Below, one piece after another: positions 1-9,321 of a stretch of 64,000 nt of DNA. Position 1 is the first letter of the stretch; the number at the start of each line of letters is the position of its first letter. This DNA comes from Aeromonas piscicola. GTDB lineage: Bacteria; Pseudomonadota; Gammaproteobacteria; Enterobacterales; Aeromonadaceae. The position numbers were made by a program, and so were the translations under genes. The stretch is taken from NCBI RefSeq assembly GCF_000820005.1, contig NZ_CDBL01000063.1:36595-100594 (forward strand), in the 5' to 3' direction. Below the pieces are notes generated by a model, which ran no database searches, had not been told where the DNA came from, and saw only the letters and a program-made list of their open reading frames with translations.

Positions 1-864
1 AGAGCGAAACGATGCCTTCTGGCGCGAGGCCACCCCTTGCTCATATTCCAGGGTGCTGACCACCGCCTTGGGGCCTTCCCAACGCGGATCGGCCTTGATG
101 CCGAACAGGTTGTGAGTCACCTGCCCTTCCCCGTCCTTGATCACCCGCTTGCCCCAGCCGCTTTCCAGCGCCGCCTGGGCCACCAGCACCGCCGGACTCA
201 ACCCCAGCTTGTCGGCTGCCTTCTTGGCAAGCGGCATCAGGCGATTGACGAACTCTTCCGGGGTTTCAAACACTTGCGCCGTCTTGTCCAGCGCCTTGGT
301 TCCCTGTGCAGCCTGCACACCCTGCGCGGACCCCATGGGAGGAACCGTGCGACGGGGGCGATGCGGCACAGCCAGTGGCTGGGCATCGGCACTCATCTCT
401 TTATCAGCAAAATCTTTGCCAACTTTTGAGGCAGAGATGAGATCGTTCGGGGCAGAGGTAGGCGGCTGGTAGGGTTTGTAGACCCGTTCGGTGCGTTGCG
501 GCATCTTGAGCACACGCCCATCGTGACGGGTAAAGGTCTCGGGTGAGAGCTGCTTGGCCACCATCTCGGCCAGCCCCATGCCTCCCTTGCTGGTCATGTC
601 GGCGACCCGCTGTTCATCCAGCATGCCCTCGTAGAACTGGGTGTAGCTGCTGTTCATGGGGTTGTCCTGGGTCAAAGCCTGGTTGGCCTGACGCATGCCC
701 TGAAACAGGGTCTGGGTGAAGATAGACTCGAACTGGCGAGAGGCAGCCATGAGCGCATCGGCCTTGCCCTCTTTGCTCTGACTCAGCTGGCGCAGACGAT
801 CCAGATTCTGGATATCCTGCACCATGCCCATATTCACGCCGCTGTTGGTGTCGAACTCTGCCAT
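1..864 (-). CDS. flgJ: FlgJ, rod-binding protein with peptidoglycan hydrolase domain (3' end outside window)
   Basis: FlgJ caps the growing flagellar rod and opens the peptidoglycan so that it can pass. 288 codons are visible from ATG 864 (MAEFDTNSG); the frame stays open to base 1. The N-terminal ~110 residues match the rod-binding domain (SRQFESIFTQTLFQGMR). A linker rich in Pro, Lys and Ala follows, then a glucosaminidase domain from about residue 205, with ALESGWG carrying the likely catalytic Glu. It is the last visible gene of the flgFGHIJ unit, 43 nt after flgI. The C-terminus is cut by the window edge, so whether the hydrolase domain is complete cannot be judged. Confidence 0.93.
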   Translation of the reverse strand, partial: MAEFDTNSGVNMGMVQDIQNLDRLRQLSQSKEGKADALMAASRQFESIFTQTLFQGMRQANQALTQDNPMNSSYTQFYEGMLDEQRVADMTSKGGMGLAEMVAKQLSPETFTRHDGRVLKMPQRTERVYKPYQPPTSAPNDLISASKVGKDFADKEMSADAQPLAVPHRPRRTVPPMGSAQGVQAAQGTKALDKTAQVFETPEEFVNRLMPLAKKAADKLGLSPAVLVAQAALESGWGKRVIKDGEGQVTHNLFGIKADPRWEGPKAVVSTLEYEQGVASRQKASFRS

Positions 865-907
865 TTTGCTTACCTCATTGCCGCCCGTGGCAACCCCTTG
901 CCGCTTG

Positions 908-2005
908 TTACAATATGACCAGCTGACCTTCGATGGCGCCCGCCTGTTGCAACGCCTCCAGGATCGCCATCAGATCGCCGGGCGCCACCCCGACCTGATT
1001 CACTGCCCGCACCAGATCATCCAGAGTCGCGCCGGTATCGAGCTTGAACATGCGTCCCTTCTCTTGTTGCACGTTGATGGTGGAGTTGTTGGTGACCGCC
1101 GTCTGACCGCCCGAGAGCGGGTTGGGCTGGGACACCTGCTGATTCTCGGCTATGGTCACCGTCAGCCCACCGTGGCTGATGGCCGCCGGTTTGAGCCGCA
1201 CCTGACTGCCAATGACTATGGTGCCGGTACGGGAGTTGACTATGATCTTGGCGGCCTCGCTGGCCGGGTCGACTTCCAGATTTTCGATGGTGGCGAGGTA
1301 GGAGACCCGCTGCCCCGGATCCCGCGGCGCATAGACTTTGACCGAGGTCGCATCGAGCGCCTGCGCCGTGTTGGGGCCCACCAGATCGTTGACCACGTCC
1401 GCCAGCCGGCGAGCCGTGGTGAAATCGGGTCGATTGAGGTTGAAGGTGATGGTATCGCCCTGGCTGAAGGAGTTCGGTACTTCCCGCTCTACGGTCGCGC
1501 CGTTGGCGATGCGGCCCACGGTCGGCGTATTGACTACCACCTTGGAGCCATCGGCCCCTTCGGCGCCCAGACCGCCTACCACCAGACTACCCTGCGCCAC
1601 CGCATAGACACGCCCGTCCAACCCCTTCAGGAAACTTTGCAGCAGGGTGCCGCCGCGCAGGCTCTTGGCCTCGCCGATGGCCGATACCGTCACGTCTATG
1701 GTCTGGCCCGGCTTGGAGAACGGTGGTAACTCTGCATGGATGGCCACAGGTGCCACGTCCTTGATCTTGGGTTTGATGTTGTCCGGCACCTTGATACCGA
1801 AGTTGTTGAGCATGGTACGAAAGGTCTGCTCGCTGAAGGCGTTGTTCTTCTCGCCGGTACCGGGCAAGCCAACGACCAGACCGTAGCCGATCAGCTGGTT
1901 GTTACGTACCCCTTCCACCGAGCTGATGTCCTTGATACGGGAGGCGTGGGCCATTCCCAGGGGCATCAGGCAGCAGAGCAGGGTCACAAGACGGAGTGAC
2001 TTCAT
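908..2005 (-). CDS. flgI: FlgI, flagellar P-ring protein
   Basis: FlgI builds the periplasmic P-ring around the rod in the peptidoglycan layer. The product is 365 residues, usual for the family. It starts [21 protein letters not shown], a clear Sec signal peptide ending in AHA. The next residues, [20 protein letters not shown], and [15 protein letters not shown] are P-ring hallmarks. The reading frame extends 17 codons further upstream, but ATG 2005 is chosen because AGGAGAT lies just before it and because the signal peptide starts there. flgH ends 8 nt upstream, so the two are probably translationally coupled. Confidence 0.95.
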   Translation of the reverse strand: MKSLRLVTLLCCLMPLGMAHASRIKDISSVEGVRNNQLIGYGLVVGLPGTGEKNNAFSEQTFRTMLNNFGIKVPDNIKPKIKDVAPVAIHAELPPFSKPGQTIDVTVSAIGEAKSLRGGTLLQSFLKGLDGRVYAVAQGSLVVGGLGAEGADGSKVVVNTPTVGRIANGATVEREVPNSFSQGDTITFNLNRPDFTTARRLADVVNDLVGPNTAQALDATSVKVYAPRDPGQRVSYLATIENLEVDPASEAAKIIVNSRTGTIVIGSQVRLKPAAISHGGLTVTIAENQQVSQPNPLSGGQTAVTNNSTINVQQEKGRMFKLDTGATLDDLVRAVNQVGVAPGDLMAILEALQQAGAIEGQLVIL

Positions 2006-2013
2006 AACATCTC

Positions 2014-2688
2014 CTAGAGCGGCCACCAGGGGCCATTGAAAAAGCTGGTAAGCCACCCCTGCTCCTGACTGTTGGCCAGATCGCCGGTACCGCCGTAATG
2101 GATGCGGGCATTAGCCACCTTCTGAGATGAAACGCTGTTGTCCGATGTCACATCCTCAGGGCGCAGCATGCCGGTGATCCTGATATATTCGTTGCCATTG
2201 TTGAGCATGATCCACTTCTCGCCGCGCACTATCAGGTTGCCGTTGGGCAGCACCTTGGCCACGCTGACCGAGATATTGCCCTGCAGGCTATTGCTCTGAT
2301 CCGCCTTGGCCTGCCCCTTGAAGGCGCTGTTCTGGCCCAGCGACGCCGACAGATCATAAGCCCCTGCGGTAACAGGAACACCACCAAGTGTTGCCGTATT
2401 CATCGTGAGCTTATTGTCCTTGCCGCTCTGGGTATTGGCCTTCTTGGAGGCAGAGGTCGACTCGGCCAGCTCGATGGTGATGATGTCACCCACCCGGTGC
2501 GCCTTGATGTCCGAATAGATGCCGTTGACCTGATCCGGTTGAAAAATGGCCCCGGTCGGTCTGACGGAGACCGGCTCCGATTCCCCGTAAACGGGAGCAA
2601 ACTCGGGGTCATCTGGCTTGGCCGTGTTGAGGGTACTGCTGCAGCCCCCCAGCGCCAGCAGCCCCAGCATCCATATGGCTTTCATCAT
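2014..2688 (-). CDS. flgH: FlgH, flagellar L-ring lipoprotein
   Basis: FlgH forms the outer-membrane L-ring of the basal body. The product is 224 residues with a lipoprotein signal ([18 protein letters not shown]) whose lipobox LGGC places the lipidated Cys near residue 16. The [20 protein letters not shown] segment and the [20 protein letters not shown] region are typical of FlgH. Two ATGs are in tandem (2688 and 2685). The AGGAGG just upstream is better spaced for the second, so the true start may be one codon later. It lies between flgG and flgI in the conserved order. Confidence 0.95.
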   Translation of the reverse strand: MMKAIWMLGLLALGGCSSTLNTAKPDDPEFAPVYGESEPVSVRPTGAIFQPDQVNGIYSDIKAHRVGDIITIELAESTSASKKANTQSGKDNKLTMNTATLGGVPVTAGAYDLSASLGQNSAFKGQAKADQSNSLQGNISVSVAKVLPNGNLIVRGEKWIMLNNGNEYIRITGMLRPEDVTSDNSVSSQKVANARIHYGGTGDLANSQEQGWLTSFFNGPWWPL

Positions 2689-2745
2689 GCGCCTCCTACC
2701 GATGTGCGCGAGACCAAAAATGAGATCATGGTGTCCAGCACCCGC

Positions 2746-3534
2746 TTACGTACGCTGGATCAGGAAGGACATCATGCCGTCCACCGCCGAGAGAACTTTG
2801 GAGTTCATCTCGTAGACCCGCTGGGCCTGGATCAGATTGACCAGCTCTTCGGTCACGTTGACGTTGGATGTTTCCAGCATGCCCTGCTTGATGACGCCGA
2901 GCCCGTCCGCACCGGCAGTCCCCTGAATGGGGGCACCACTGGACTGGGTCTCGACAAACATGTTTTCACCCATGGGTTGCAGGCCGGAGGCGTTGACGAA
3001 GTCCGTGGTGTTGATCTGACCCACCACCTGGGATGCTCCGTCACCCTTGAGCTGCACGGATACCTGACCATCCTCTCCCACTGTCACACTCTGGGCGTTC
3101 TCGGGGATCTGGATTTCGGGTTGCAGCGGATAGCCGTTGCCCGGGGTGACGATAGTCCCCTCGCTATTGAGGGTAAACTGACCGTTGCGGGTATAGGCGG
3201 CGCTGCCATCGGGCAACTGGATTTCGAAGTAGCCGCGGCCGCTGATCATCAGGTCCAGCGAGTTGTCCGTGGTCTGCACGTTGCCCTGGCTGTGGTTTTT
3301 CTGGGTGGCAACGACCTTGGCACCGGCCCCCAGCATCAGTCCGGATGGCCGTTCAGTGTCCGCTGAGGAGCGGCCACCGGGCTGGTTGATATTTTGGTAA
3401 AGCAGATCCTCGAAGATGGCCCGTGATTTTTTGAAACCCACGGTGCTGGCGTTCGCCAGGTTGTTCGAGGTGACCGCGATGTTGGTCTGCTGTGCATCCA
3501 AGCCGGTCTTGCTGATCCAGAGTGCAGGGTTCAT
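2746..3534 (-). CDS. flgG: FlgG, distal rod protein
   Basis: FlgG makes the distal rod of the flagellar basal body. At 262 residues it has the normal length. The N-terminus MNPALWISKTGLDAQQTNI and NNLANASTVGFKKSRA are the Flg_bb_rod motif. The C-terminus NVNVTEELVNLIQAQRVYEMNSKVL is the conserved Flg_bbr_C coiled segment used for axial packing. It follows flgF after 14 nt and shares the flgF transcript. Confidence 0.96.
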   Translation of the reverse strand: MNPALWISKTGLDAQQTNIAVTSNNLANASTVGFKKSRAIFEDLLYQNINQPGGRSSADTERPSGLMLGAGAKVVATQKNHSQGNVQTTDNSLDLMISGRGYFEIQLPDGSAAYTRNGQFTLNSEGTIVTPGNGYPLQPEIQIPENAQSVTVGEDGQVSVQLKGDGASQVVGQINTTDFVNASGLQPMGENMFVETQSSGAPIQGTAGADGLGVIKQGMLETSNVNVTEELVNLIQAQRVYEMNSKVLSAVDGMMSFLIQRT

Positions 3535-3548
3535 TTAAAACTCCTTGA

Positions 3549-4295
3549 TTAGCTGATACGCAGCAGCTGGGTTTGGGCTTCGTCGTTCTCTTCCGCGGTC
3601 TTCATTATTTTGACCTGGGTTTCGAACTGACGTTGCAACCGGATAAGGTTGGTCATCTCATCGACCACGTTGACGTTGCTGCCCTCGAGCGAGCCGGCGA
3701 TGAGGCCGACATTGGCCGAGGCGGCTTCGGTCTGGCCATCCTTGCGACGAAACAAGCCGTCCTGCCCCTTCTCCACCGCATCGGCGGCAGGCTTTACCAG
3801 CTTGATACGCTGGAAATCCTCGGGCAAGTTGGCCGCGGCACCTTCGGGACGACCGCTGATGGTGCCGTCCCGATTGATCTCGATCTTTTCCATCGGCAAC
3901 GGCAGCACTATGGGTTGTCCACCATCGTCCACGACGTTGAGGCCGGTAGAGGTCTGCAGGTTGCCGGTCGCGCTCAGCTGCAGGTTGCCCATGCGGGTAT
4001 AGGCTTCGCCACCCTTGGGATCCTGCACCGCGATCCAGCCCTGACCGTCAACGGCCACGTCAAGATCCCGACCCGTGGTCATCAGCATGCCATGCTGCAG
4101 GTTTTGACCCGGCCGCTCCGTCATGGCGAACACCCGGGATGGCAGCCCTTCGCCGAACGCCTGCATGCTGCGCGCCTGCTCGAAGTCAGACTTGAAGCCG
4201 ATGGTGTTGGCGTTGGCCAGGTTGTTGCCACGCACAGCCAGGCTGTTCATGTTCTCCTTGGCCCCGGACATGGCGATGTAAAGCAGGTGATCCAT
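3549..4295 (-). CDS. flgF: FlgF, proximal rod protein
   Basis: FlgF is one of the proximal rod subunits. The product is 248 residues. It starts MDHLLYIAMSGAKENMNSLA and contains the rod-family motif NNLANANTIGFKSDFEQAR; the C-terminal NVNVVDEMTNLIRLQRQFETQ is also conserved. The frame is open 5 codons further upstream (MTEDP), but GGAGGATCCC sits right before ATG 4295, so this start is preferred. It is the first gene after a terminator and its own sigma-54 promoter, so flgFGHIJ can be transcribed apart from flgBCDE. Confidence 0.95.
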   Translation of the reverse strand: MDHLLYIAMSGAKENMNSLAVRGNNLANANTIGFKSDFEQARSMQAFGEGLPSRVFAMTERPGQNLQHGMLMTTGRDLDVAVDGQGWIAVQDPKGGEAYTRMGNLQLSATGNLQTSTGLNVVDDGGQPIVLPLPMEKIEINRDGTISGRPEGAAANLPEDFQRIKLVKPAADAVEKGQDGLFRRKDGQTEAASANVGLIAGSLEGSNVNVVDEMTNLIRLQRQFETQVKIMKTAEENDEAQTQLLRIS

Positions 4296-4333
4296 GGGAT
4301 CCTCCGTCAAACTGATGACTCTGGAGAGAGAAC

Positions 4334-4349
4334 TGCAATTTGAGTGCCA
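4334..4349 (-). promoter_or_regulatory. Sigma-54 (-24/-12) promoter of flgF
   Basis: The minus strand reads TGGCACTCAAATTGCA. This matches the sigma-54 consensus TGGCAC-N5-TTGC exactly in both boxes, with correct GG-N10-GC spacing. Transcription would start about 12 nt beyond the GC, near 4323, leaving a leader of about 28 nt to the flgF ATG. In polar flagellar systems such promoters are activated by FlrA or FlrC. Confidence 0.88.
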
Positions 4350-4401
4350 ATACCGGATCAGGAATGAAAAGGGGGGGATAAAACAGGAAGGAAACGCTGA
4401 G

Positions 4402-4422
4402 AAAAAGGGCGCCGAGGCGCCC
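4402..4422 (-). terminator. Rho-independent terminator after flgE
   Basis: On the minus strand GGGCGCC-TC-GGCGCCC is followed directly by five T. It lies 19 nt downstream of the flgE stop and upstream of the flgF sigma-54 promoter, so it separates the flgBCDE and flgFGHIJ transcripts. Confidence 0.85.
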
Positions 4423-4440
4423 TTGTCATCGTGTTATGAC

Positions 4441-5802
4441 TTAACGGATCTGCAGTATGGTCTGCTGCAGCGAGCTGTTCACTTCGAGCGAACGGGAGTT
4501 GGCCTGGAAGTTGCGCTGCGCCGTGATCAGGTTCACCAGCTGGGAGGTCAAGTCCACGTTGGATTGCTCCAGCGAGGAGGACTTGATGCTGCCAAAGGTG
4601 CCCGAATTGGGGGTACCCGGCAAAGCATCGCCGGAGAGCAGGGACTGGCGCCAGGAGGTATCACCCACCTGGGTCAACCCTTGCGAGTTGGCGAACTTGG
4701 CCATGGCGACCATGGCCACTTTCAAGGTGGTGGCGTTGCTGTAGGTAGCGGAGACGATGCCATCGGCGGTGATCTCGACCTTGGTCAGACGGCCAACGGT
4801 GGAACCGTCCTGGGTCAACTTGTTCACCTCAAACGGGGAGGAGAATTGGGTCACATTGGTGAGCTTGAGCTCCACCTGCTGGGTACCATCAGCGCCATTG
4901 GTGATGATGCCGGCCCCCGGTGTTCCCAGTGCTATGGTCTTGATGGTGGCCGGCGTAGTCGGCGTAATCATCTTGCCATCGGCATCAAAGGTGACGCGAG
5001 CCGCCAACGGAGGAGTGGTGGTCACGCTCGCAGCCATTGTCGTGGGTACACCACCGCTCACATCGATCGGCTTTTTGTCCTCGTACATGTACATGCGCCA
5101 GGCGGTCGGGCTCGCAGGCTGGGTAACGTTCAGCGGATCCGCCTCCTTGACGAAATATTGAGTAATGACATGGGGTGAGCCCAACGAGTCATAGATGGTG
5201 ACCGAGGTCGACGCAGAATAGCTCTTGTCATTGGTCGGATCGAAGATGGAGGCGTCTGTAGCAGTATTCCCGGCCGCAAGCGGCTTGGCATCTGACGGGA
5301 AGTTGAAGCTTGCTTCAATTGTGCTGGTCTTGGTCGGCACACCTGCCTTGTCAGGGATCTGGATGGGCTTGGTAGCGTTGATGCTCACCGCCTTCGGCGT
5401 GCCATCCACGTTGACCTCATACCCCTGCAGGTAATGGCCCTGATTGTTGACCATGTAACTGTTTTCGTCGAGCTTGAAGGCCCCGGCCCGGGTATAGGTG
5501 CGATCCAGATTGGTCAGACCGTCCGAGGTCACGAAGAAACCATTGCCCTGAATGGCAAGGTCCAGCGAGTTGTTGGTGAATTGCAGTGCTCCCTGATGGA
5601 ACTGCTGCGCAACAGCCCCCGTGGCCACACCATTACCGACTTGTGTCTTGGCATTGACGAAGATCGAGTTCGCATACACATCGGCAAATTCGGCTCGCGA
5701 CTCCTTGAAGCCGATCGAGTTGACGTTGGCAATGTTGTTGGCGGTGACGTTCAGATCTTTTTGTGCCGCGTTGACACCGCTCAAGGCATTGTTAAATGAC
5801 AT
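4441..5802 (-). CDS. flgE: FlgE, flagellar hook protein
   Basis: FlgE polymerises into the hook, the flexible joint between rod and filament. The product is 453 residues, within the usual range for Vibrio and Aeromonas hooks. The N-terminus MSFNNALSGVNAAQKDLNVT and NNIANVNSIGFKESRAEF are the D0 rod-like motif; the C-terminus NVDLTSQLVNLITAQRNFQAN is the matching packing helix. The middle (about residues 150-350) is the variable, Thr-rich exposed domain. It is the last gene of flgBCDE, 10 nt after flgD. Confidence 0.96.
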   Translation of the reverse strand: MSFNNALSGVNAAQKDLNVTANNIANVNSIGFKESRAEFADVYANSIFVNAKTQVGNGVATGAVAQQFHQGALQFTNNSLDLAIQGNGFFVTSDGLTNLDRTYTRAGAFKLDENSYMVNNQGHYLQGYEVNVDGTPKAVSINATKPIQIPDKAGVPTKTSTIEASFNFPSDAKPLAAGNTATDASIFDPTNDKSYSASTSVTIYDSLGSPHVITQYFVKEADPLNVTQPASPTAWRMYMYEDKKPIDVSGGVPTTMAASVTTTPPLAARVTFDADGKMITPTTPATIKTIALGTPGAGIITNGADGTQQVELKLTNVTQFSSPFEVNKLTQDGSTVGRLTKVEITADGIVSATYSNATTLKVAMVAMAKFANSQGLTQVGDTSWRQSLLSGDALPGTPNSGTFGSIKSSSLEQSNVDLTSQLVNLITAQRNFQANSRSLEVNSSLQQTILQIR

Positions 5803-5812
5803 ATCCAGCTCC

Positions 5813-6547
5813 TTAGATCGATGCTGTAGGCTTGGTCGTTGGTGGTGTGGTCTGGTTGGAATTGGTTCCTGAAATTTGCAGGATATTGTTCAAAAATTCA
5901 GTTCCAAGCCCCCTCAAATTGAGGCGGGTAGGATTCGAGGCATTACCCAAGGCAACGCTATCCACTTTGCCATAAGCATATGTAGCAATAGTTTCTGACT
6001 TGCCATCCACGGTACCGCTGGCTTTGATGACATATTTGCCGGATGTGGACCGATTACCAGCCTTATCTGTCCCATCCCAGGCAACCTCAACATTGCCTAG
6101 CTGCTCTCCTTCAAGGGGAAACTCCTTGATAACCTGACCCTTTTCATTCTCAATGGTAATCTTTATATTTGAATATTTATTCGTCGTTCCGACTGCAACG
6201 ACACCAGAGAGGGAACCCTCCTTGTCTAAATAGCCCATATTGCTTTGCAGCAGCACATTTTGTCCTACTAAAGAAGACGCTTGCAGGGCCTGGCTGGAGA
6301 TCATCTGGTCATTAAGTTTCCCCATCTGGGTCGACAGACTCGCGATTCCTTCCGAGGTCGACATCGATGACATTTGGGACAGCATCTGGGCGTTGTCTAC
6401 CGGCTTGAACGGATCTTGATAAGAGAGCTGCATGGTCAGCAGCTTCAGAAACGATGCCTGATCCAGCTCTTTCTTGGGTGTCGTTGTGCCAGTGGTCTGT
6501 GATGTGGTACGGCTGATACCGTTCACATTATTGGTTGTATCTACCAT
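5813..6547 (-). CDS. flgD: FlgD, hook-capping protein
   Basis: FlgD forms the cap on which hook subunits assemble. The product is 244 residues. The N-terminal capping motif is clear: LDQASFLKLLTMQLSYQDPF followed by KPVDNAQMLSQMSSMSTSEG. The C-terminal half is a FlgD Ig/Tudor-like domain (VEVAWDGTDKAGNRSTSGKY is close to the usual W-x-G-x-x-x-x-G-x-x-x-x-x-G pattern). It sits 10 nt from flgE and 15 nt from flgC. The 5' half has a lower GC content than its neighbours, which is common for this gene. Confidence 0.95.
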   Translation of the reverse strand: MVDTTNNVNGISRTTSQTTGTTTPKKELDQASFLKLLTMQLSYQDPFKPVDNAQMLSQMSSMSTSEGIASLSTQMGKLNDQMISSQALQASSLVGQNVLLQSNMGYLDKEGSLSGVVAVGTTNKYSNIKITIENEKGQVIKEFPLEGEQLGNVEVAWDGTDKAGNRSTSGKYVIKASGTVDGKSETIATYAYGKVDSVALGNASNPTRLNLRGLGTEFLNNILQISGTNSNQTTPPTTKPTASI

Positions 6548-6562
6548 CTGTGCTTACCCCTA

Positions 6563-6982
6563 TCAGGACTTGCCAAGCTGAAGCGTCTGCTGCAGCATCT
6601 TCTTGGCAGAATCGGCAACCTGCACATTGGTCTGATAACTGCGTGAGGCGTTGATCATGTCTGCCATCTCTTCCACCATGTTGACGTTGGGCTTGAAAAT
6701 AAAGCCGTCCTTGTCAGCCATGGGGTGGCCCGGGTTGTACTCCTTGAGCAAGGGGGCCTCGCTCTCGACAATCCCCTTCACCTCGACCCCGACGGATGCC
6801 TGCTTGTCTGACATGGCCTGATCCAGCTGAGCGGCAAAGATTGGCCGCCTGGCATGGTAAGTATTTTCCACACTGGAGCTGACGCTGTCGGCGTTGGCCA
6901 TGTTGCTGGCCACCGTATTGAGTCGAACAGACTGTGCACTCATTGCCGAGCCTGCAATGTCAAAGACCTTGAACAAACTCAT
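6563..6982 (-). CDS. flgC: FlgC, proximal rod protein
   Basis: FlgC is a proximal rod subunit of the basal body. The product has 139 residues, the usual length. The N-terminus [20 protein letters not shown] with NTVASNMANADSV, and the C-terminus NMVEEMADMINASRSYQTNV, are family hallmarks. The start codon overlaps the flgB stop by one base (TAATG), indicating translational coupling. Confidence 0.95.
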   Translation of the reverse strand: MSLFKVFDIAGSAMSAQSVRLNTVASNMANADSVSSSVENTYHARRPIFAAQLDQAMSDKQASVGVEVKGIVESEAPLLKEYNPGHPMADKDGFIFKPNVNMVEEMADMINASRSYQTNVQVADSAKKMLQQTLQLGKS

Positions 6983-7380
6983 TACTGTTCTCCTTTCAGC
7001 GCCTTCAGCAGGCCACTGATCTTGCTATTCATAAATTCGAGGGAGGTCTGGTACTCAAGGCTGTTACGCAAGAACTCGCTGCGCTCCTGCTGCACGTCTA
7101 CCGTGTTGCCATCACCGGTATCAGGCTGCAGGGGATTGCGGTACTGCGTCAGGCCAGGGGCATCCGACTGCAAGGCAAAGTGCTTCTCACTGGTCGTCGC
7201 CAGACCGAACCCCTGCTGATGCTGGGCCTCTTCCAGTGCCTGTGAGAAGTTGATATCCCTGGCTTTGAAACCCGGGGTATCCGCGTTGGCAATGTTGCTG
7301 GACAACACCTCTGCACGCTTGGAGCGAACACTCAGCGCGTATTGATGAATACCAAATGCCTTGTCGAATGAAATTGCCAT
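6982..7380 (-). CDS. flgB: FlgB, proximal rod protein
   Basis: FlgB is the rod subunit closest to the export gate. The product is 132 residues. The motif [19 protein letters not shown] and the C-terminal [19 protein letters not shown] are typical. It is the first gene of flgBCDE, preceded by GGAGGTG and a sigma-54 promoter 28 nt upstream. It overlaps flgC by one base. Confidence 0.95.
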   Translation of the reverse strand: MAISFDKAFGIHQYALSVRSKRAEVLSSNIANADTPGFKARDINFSQALEEAQHQQGFGLATTSEKHFALQSDAPGLTQYRNPLQPDTGDGNTVDVQQERSEFLRNSLEYQTSLEFMNSKISGLLKALKGEQ

Positions 7381-7407
7381 AGCACACCTCCTGCTTGATA
7401 AATTATT

Positions 7408-7423
7408 AGCAAGAGGTGTGCCA
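7408..7423 (-). promoter_or_regulatory. Sigma-54 (-24/-12) promoter of flgB
   Basis: The minus strand reads TGGCACACCTCTTGCT, an exact match to TGGCAC-N5-TTGC. The predicted start is near 7397, 17 nt before the flgB ATG. It lies in the 62-nt gap after cheR, so flgBCDE need not depend on read-through from cheVR. Confidence 0.9.
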
Positions 7424-7442
7424 AAGGGGATTTAGGCGGGGA

Positions 7443-8267
7443 TTATTTGACTTTGTAGACGATGCCGGGATTACAGCGGACCATTTCGAACCTATCGGTC
7501 AGACCGGCCAGTGACTCGGAAGCCCCCAGCATCAGATAACCGCCGGGATTGAGACTGGCTGCGAACTGGTTGAGGATCTTGGACTTCACTTCCGGCGCAA
7601 AATAGATGAGTACATTGCGGCAGAAGATGATGTCGAACTTGCCGAGCAGGCTGTAGCTTTCCAGCAGGTTCAGCGGCCGGAAGGTGGTCAATTTTCTGAC
7701 ACGCTCCACCACCCGCATCTTGTTGTCGCCATACGCTTCGAAGAACAGCTTCTTGCGCTCCGGCGACAGGCCGCGGGCCAGCGCCAGGCTGTCGTACACT
7801 CCCTCCTTGCACTGGTTGAGCATGGTACTGGAAATATCTGTGCCCACTATCTGCACGCCACCGGGCAAGGAGCCTGGCTTCTTGACCTGCTGCTCCAATG
7901 CCGTCATGGCGATGGAATAGGGCTCCTGGCCGGACGAGGACGCGGCCGACCAGATCTTGATCGGACGACCGCTCTTGCCGAGTTCAGGAAAGATTTTGTC
8001 TGTCAGCAACTGGAATGGATAGGTATCCCGAAACCACAGGGTTTCGTTGGTGGTCATGGCATCAACCACTGCCATTTTCAGGTCACGCTCACGCACACTC
8101 ATCGCTCGCGTAACCAGATCAGACAGACTCTCAATACCAAACTGAGTCATCAAGGGCGAAAGCCGACTCTTGACCAGATACTGTTTGTTGTCACCCAGCA
8201 CGATCCCGCTCTGTACCGCCAGAAAGTTGCTGAATTGTTTGTATAAGTCGTCCGAAAGTGTCTTCAT
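7443..8267 (-). CDS. cheR: CheR, chemoreceptor glutamate methyltransferase
   Basis: CheR uses S-adenosylmethionine to methylate glutamates of methyl-accepting chemotaxis proteins, setting adaptation. The product is 274 residues. The N-terminal helical domain (about 1-80) is followed by the methyltransferase domain: NETLWFRD, IWSAASSSGQEPYSIAM (SAM-binding region), QIVGTDISS and FDIIFCRNVLIYF are all conserved. It lies 18 nt after cheV, and the pair sits between flgA and flgB as in Vibrio polar flagellar regions. Confidence 0.95.
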   Translation of the reverse strand: MKTLSDDLYKQFSNFLAVQSGIVLGDNKQYLVKSRLSPLMTQFGIESLSDLVTRAMSVRERDLKMAVVDAMTTNETLWFRDTYPFQLLTDKIFPELGKSGRPIKIWSAASSSGQEPYSIAMTALEQQVKKPGSLPGGVQIVGTDISSTMLNQCKEGVYDSLALARGLSPERKKLFFEAYGDNKMRVVERVRKLTTFRPLNLLESYSLLGKFDIIFCRNVLIYFAPEVKSKILNQFAASLNPGGYLMLGASESLAGLTDRFEMVRCNPGIVYKVK

Positions 8268-8285
8268 GCAGTTTGTTCTTCTTGA

Positions 8286-9197
8286 TTAGAGTGCGCCTTG
8301 TACGGCCTTGGCCAATTCATCTGGCTGGAATTTGGCAATGAAATTGTTCGCACCGACTTTCTGCACCATGGCCTGATTGAACACCCCACTGAGGGATGTG
8401 TGCAGAATAACATGTAAGTCCTTGAGATTGGGATTGTTGCGGATCTCGGCGGTAAAAGTATAACCGTCCATTTCCGGCATCTCGATGTCCGAGATCACCA
8501 GGGCAATCTGATCCTTGATTGGGCCATTCTTGGCCATCTCCAGCAACATGTTGAGCGCCTCACGCCCATCCTTGGCCAGCACGCACTGCACGCCGATAGC
8601 CTCGAGGGCCCGTTGTACCTGCTTGCGAGCAACGGAAGAATCGTCTGCCACCAGCACGGGGCGACCATGGGTATTGTGTTCGGCACTGGCATCCACCAGT
8701 TCGGCACTCACCTCGGTCGACACCGGAGAGATCTCGTTGAGGATACGTTCAACGTCCAGGATCTCCACCAGTTCGCCATCCACCTCGGTGACCGCCGTCA
8801 TGTAGTTGATGCGACCAGCGCCTTTGGGGGGTGGCAGAATGGATTCCCAGTTCATGTTGATGATGCGCTCGACCGAGTGCACCAAGAAACCCTGCACTGA
8901 ACGGTTGTACTCGGAAATGATGATGAAGCACTTGCTCAGGTCCTCGATAGGACGCTTGCCTACCGCCATGCTGAGATCGATCACCGAAATAGTCTGGCCA
9001 CGGATATGGGCAACCCCGCGAATGCAGGAGTTCAACTTGGGCATGACGGTCAAAGAGGGACATTGCAACACTTCACGCACTTTGAATACGTTGATGCCAA
9101 ATCTTTGACGTCCATTGAGACGAAACAACAACAACTCCAACCGGTTTTGTCCCACCAGCTGGGTACGTTGGTTGACCGAGTCCAGAATACTGGCCAT
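8286..9197 (-). CDS. cheV: CheV, CheW-receiver chemotaxis coupling protein
   Basis: CheV couples receptors to CheA and can be phosphorylated to tune adaptation. The product is 303 residues. A CheW domain occupies about 15-165 (LELLLFRLNGRQRFGINVFK, GVAHIRGQTISVIDLSMAVG). A receiver domain occupies about 180-303 (VLVADDSSVARKQV, with phospho-acceptor Asp in LVISDIEMPEMDGY). ATG 9197 is chosen over the GTG two codons upstream because GGGAG precedes it at good spacing. A sigma-28-type promoter lies upstream on the same strand. Confidence 0.94.
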   Translation of the reverse strand: MASILDSVNQRTQLVGQNRLELLLFRLNGRQRFGINVFKVREVLQCPSLTVMPKLNSCIRGVAHIRGQTISVIDLSMAVGKRPIEDLSKCFIIISEYNRSVQGFLVHSVERIINMNWESILPPPKGAGRINYMTAVTEVDGELVEILDVERILNEISPVSTEVSAELVDASAEHNTHGRPVLVADDSSVARKQVQRALEAIGVQCVLAKDGREALNMLLEMAKNGPIKDQIALVISDIEMPEMDGYTFTAEIRNNPNLKDLHVILHTSLSGVFNQAMVQKVGANNFIAKFQPDELAKAVQGAL

Positions 9198-9217
9198 AAA
9201 CACTCCCTAAAAACGCT

Positions 9218-9232
9218 TGGCACTAATCATGC
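9218..9232 (+). promoter_or_regulatory. Possible sigma-54 promoter for flgA
   Basis: The plus strand has TGGCACTAATCATGC. The -24 box is perfect, the -12 box is ATGC instead of TTGC, and GG-N10-GC spacing is right. It would start transcription near 9244, about 100 nt before the flgA ATG. The single mismatch and long leader make this less certain than the flgB and flgF promoters. Confidence 0.5.
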
Positions 9233-9321
9233 ATGCGTGTTGGCTTGCGTCAGACTATCGATGTCACTACAAACGAATTCTGAAGCAAGCATAGTTAAAT
9301 ATGGTGATATGCGTGAACAAC

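Noticed and set aside
824..1729. Open frame of 301 codons antisense to flgI and the start of flgJ
   Set aside because: Antisense shadow of conserved flagellar genes; translation has no recognisable domain.
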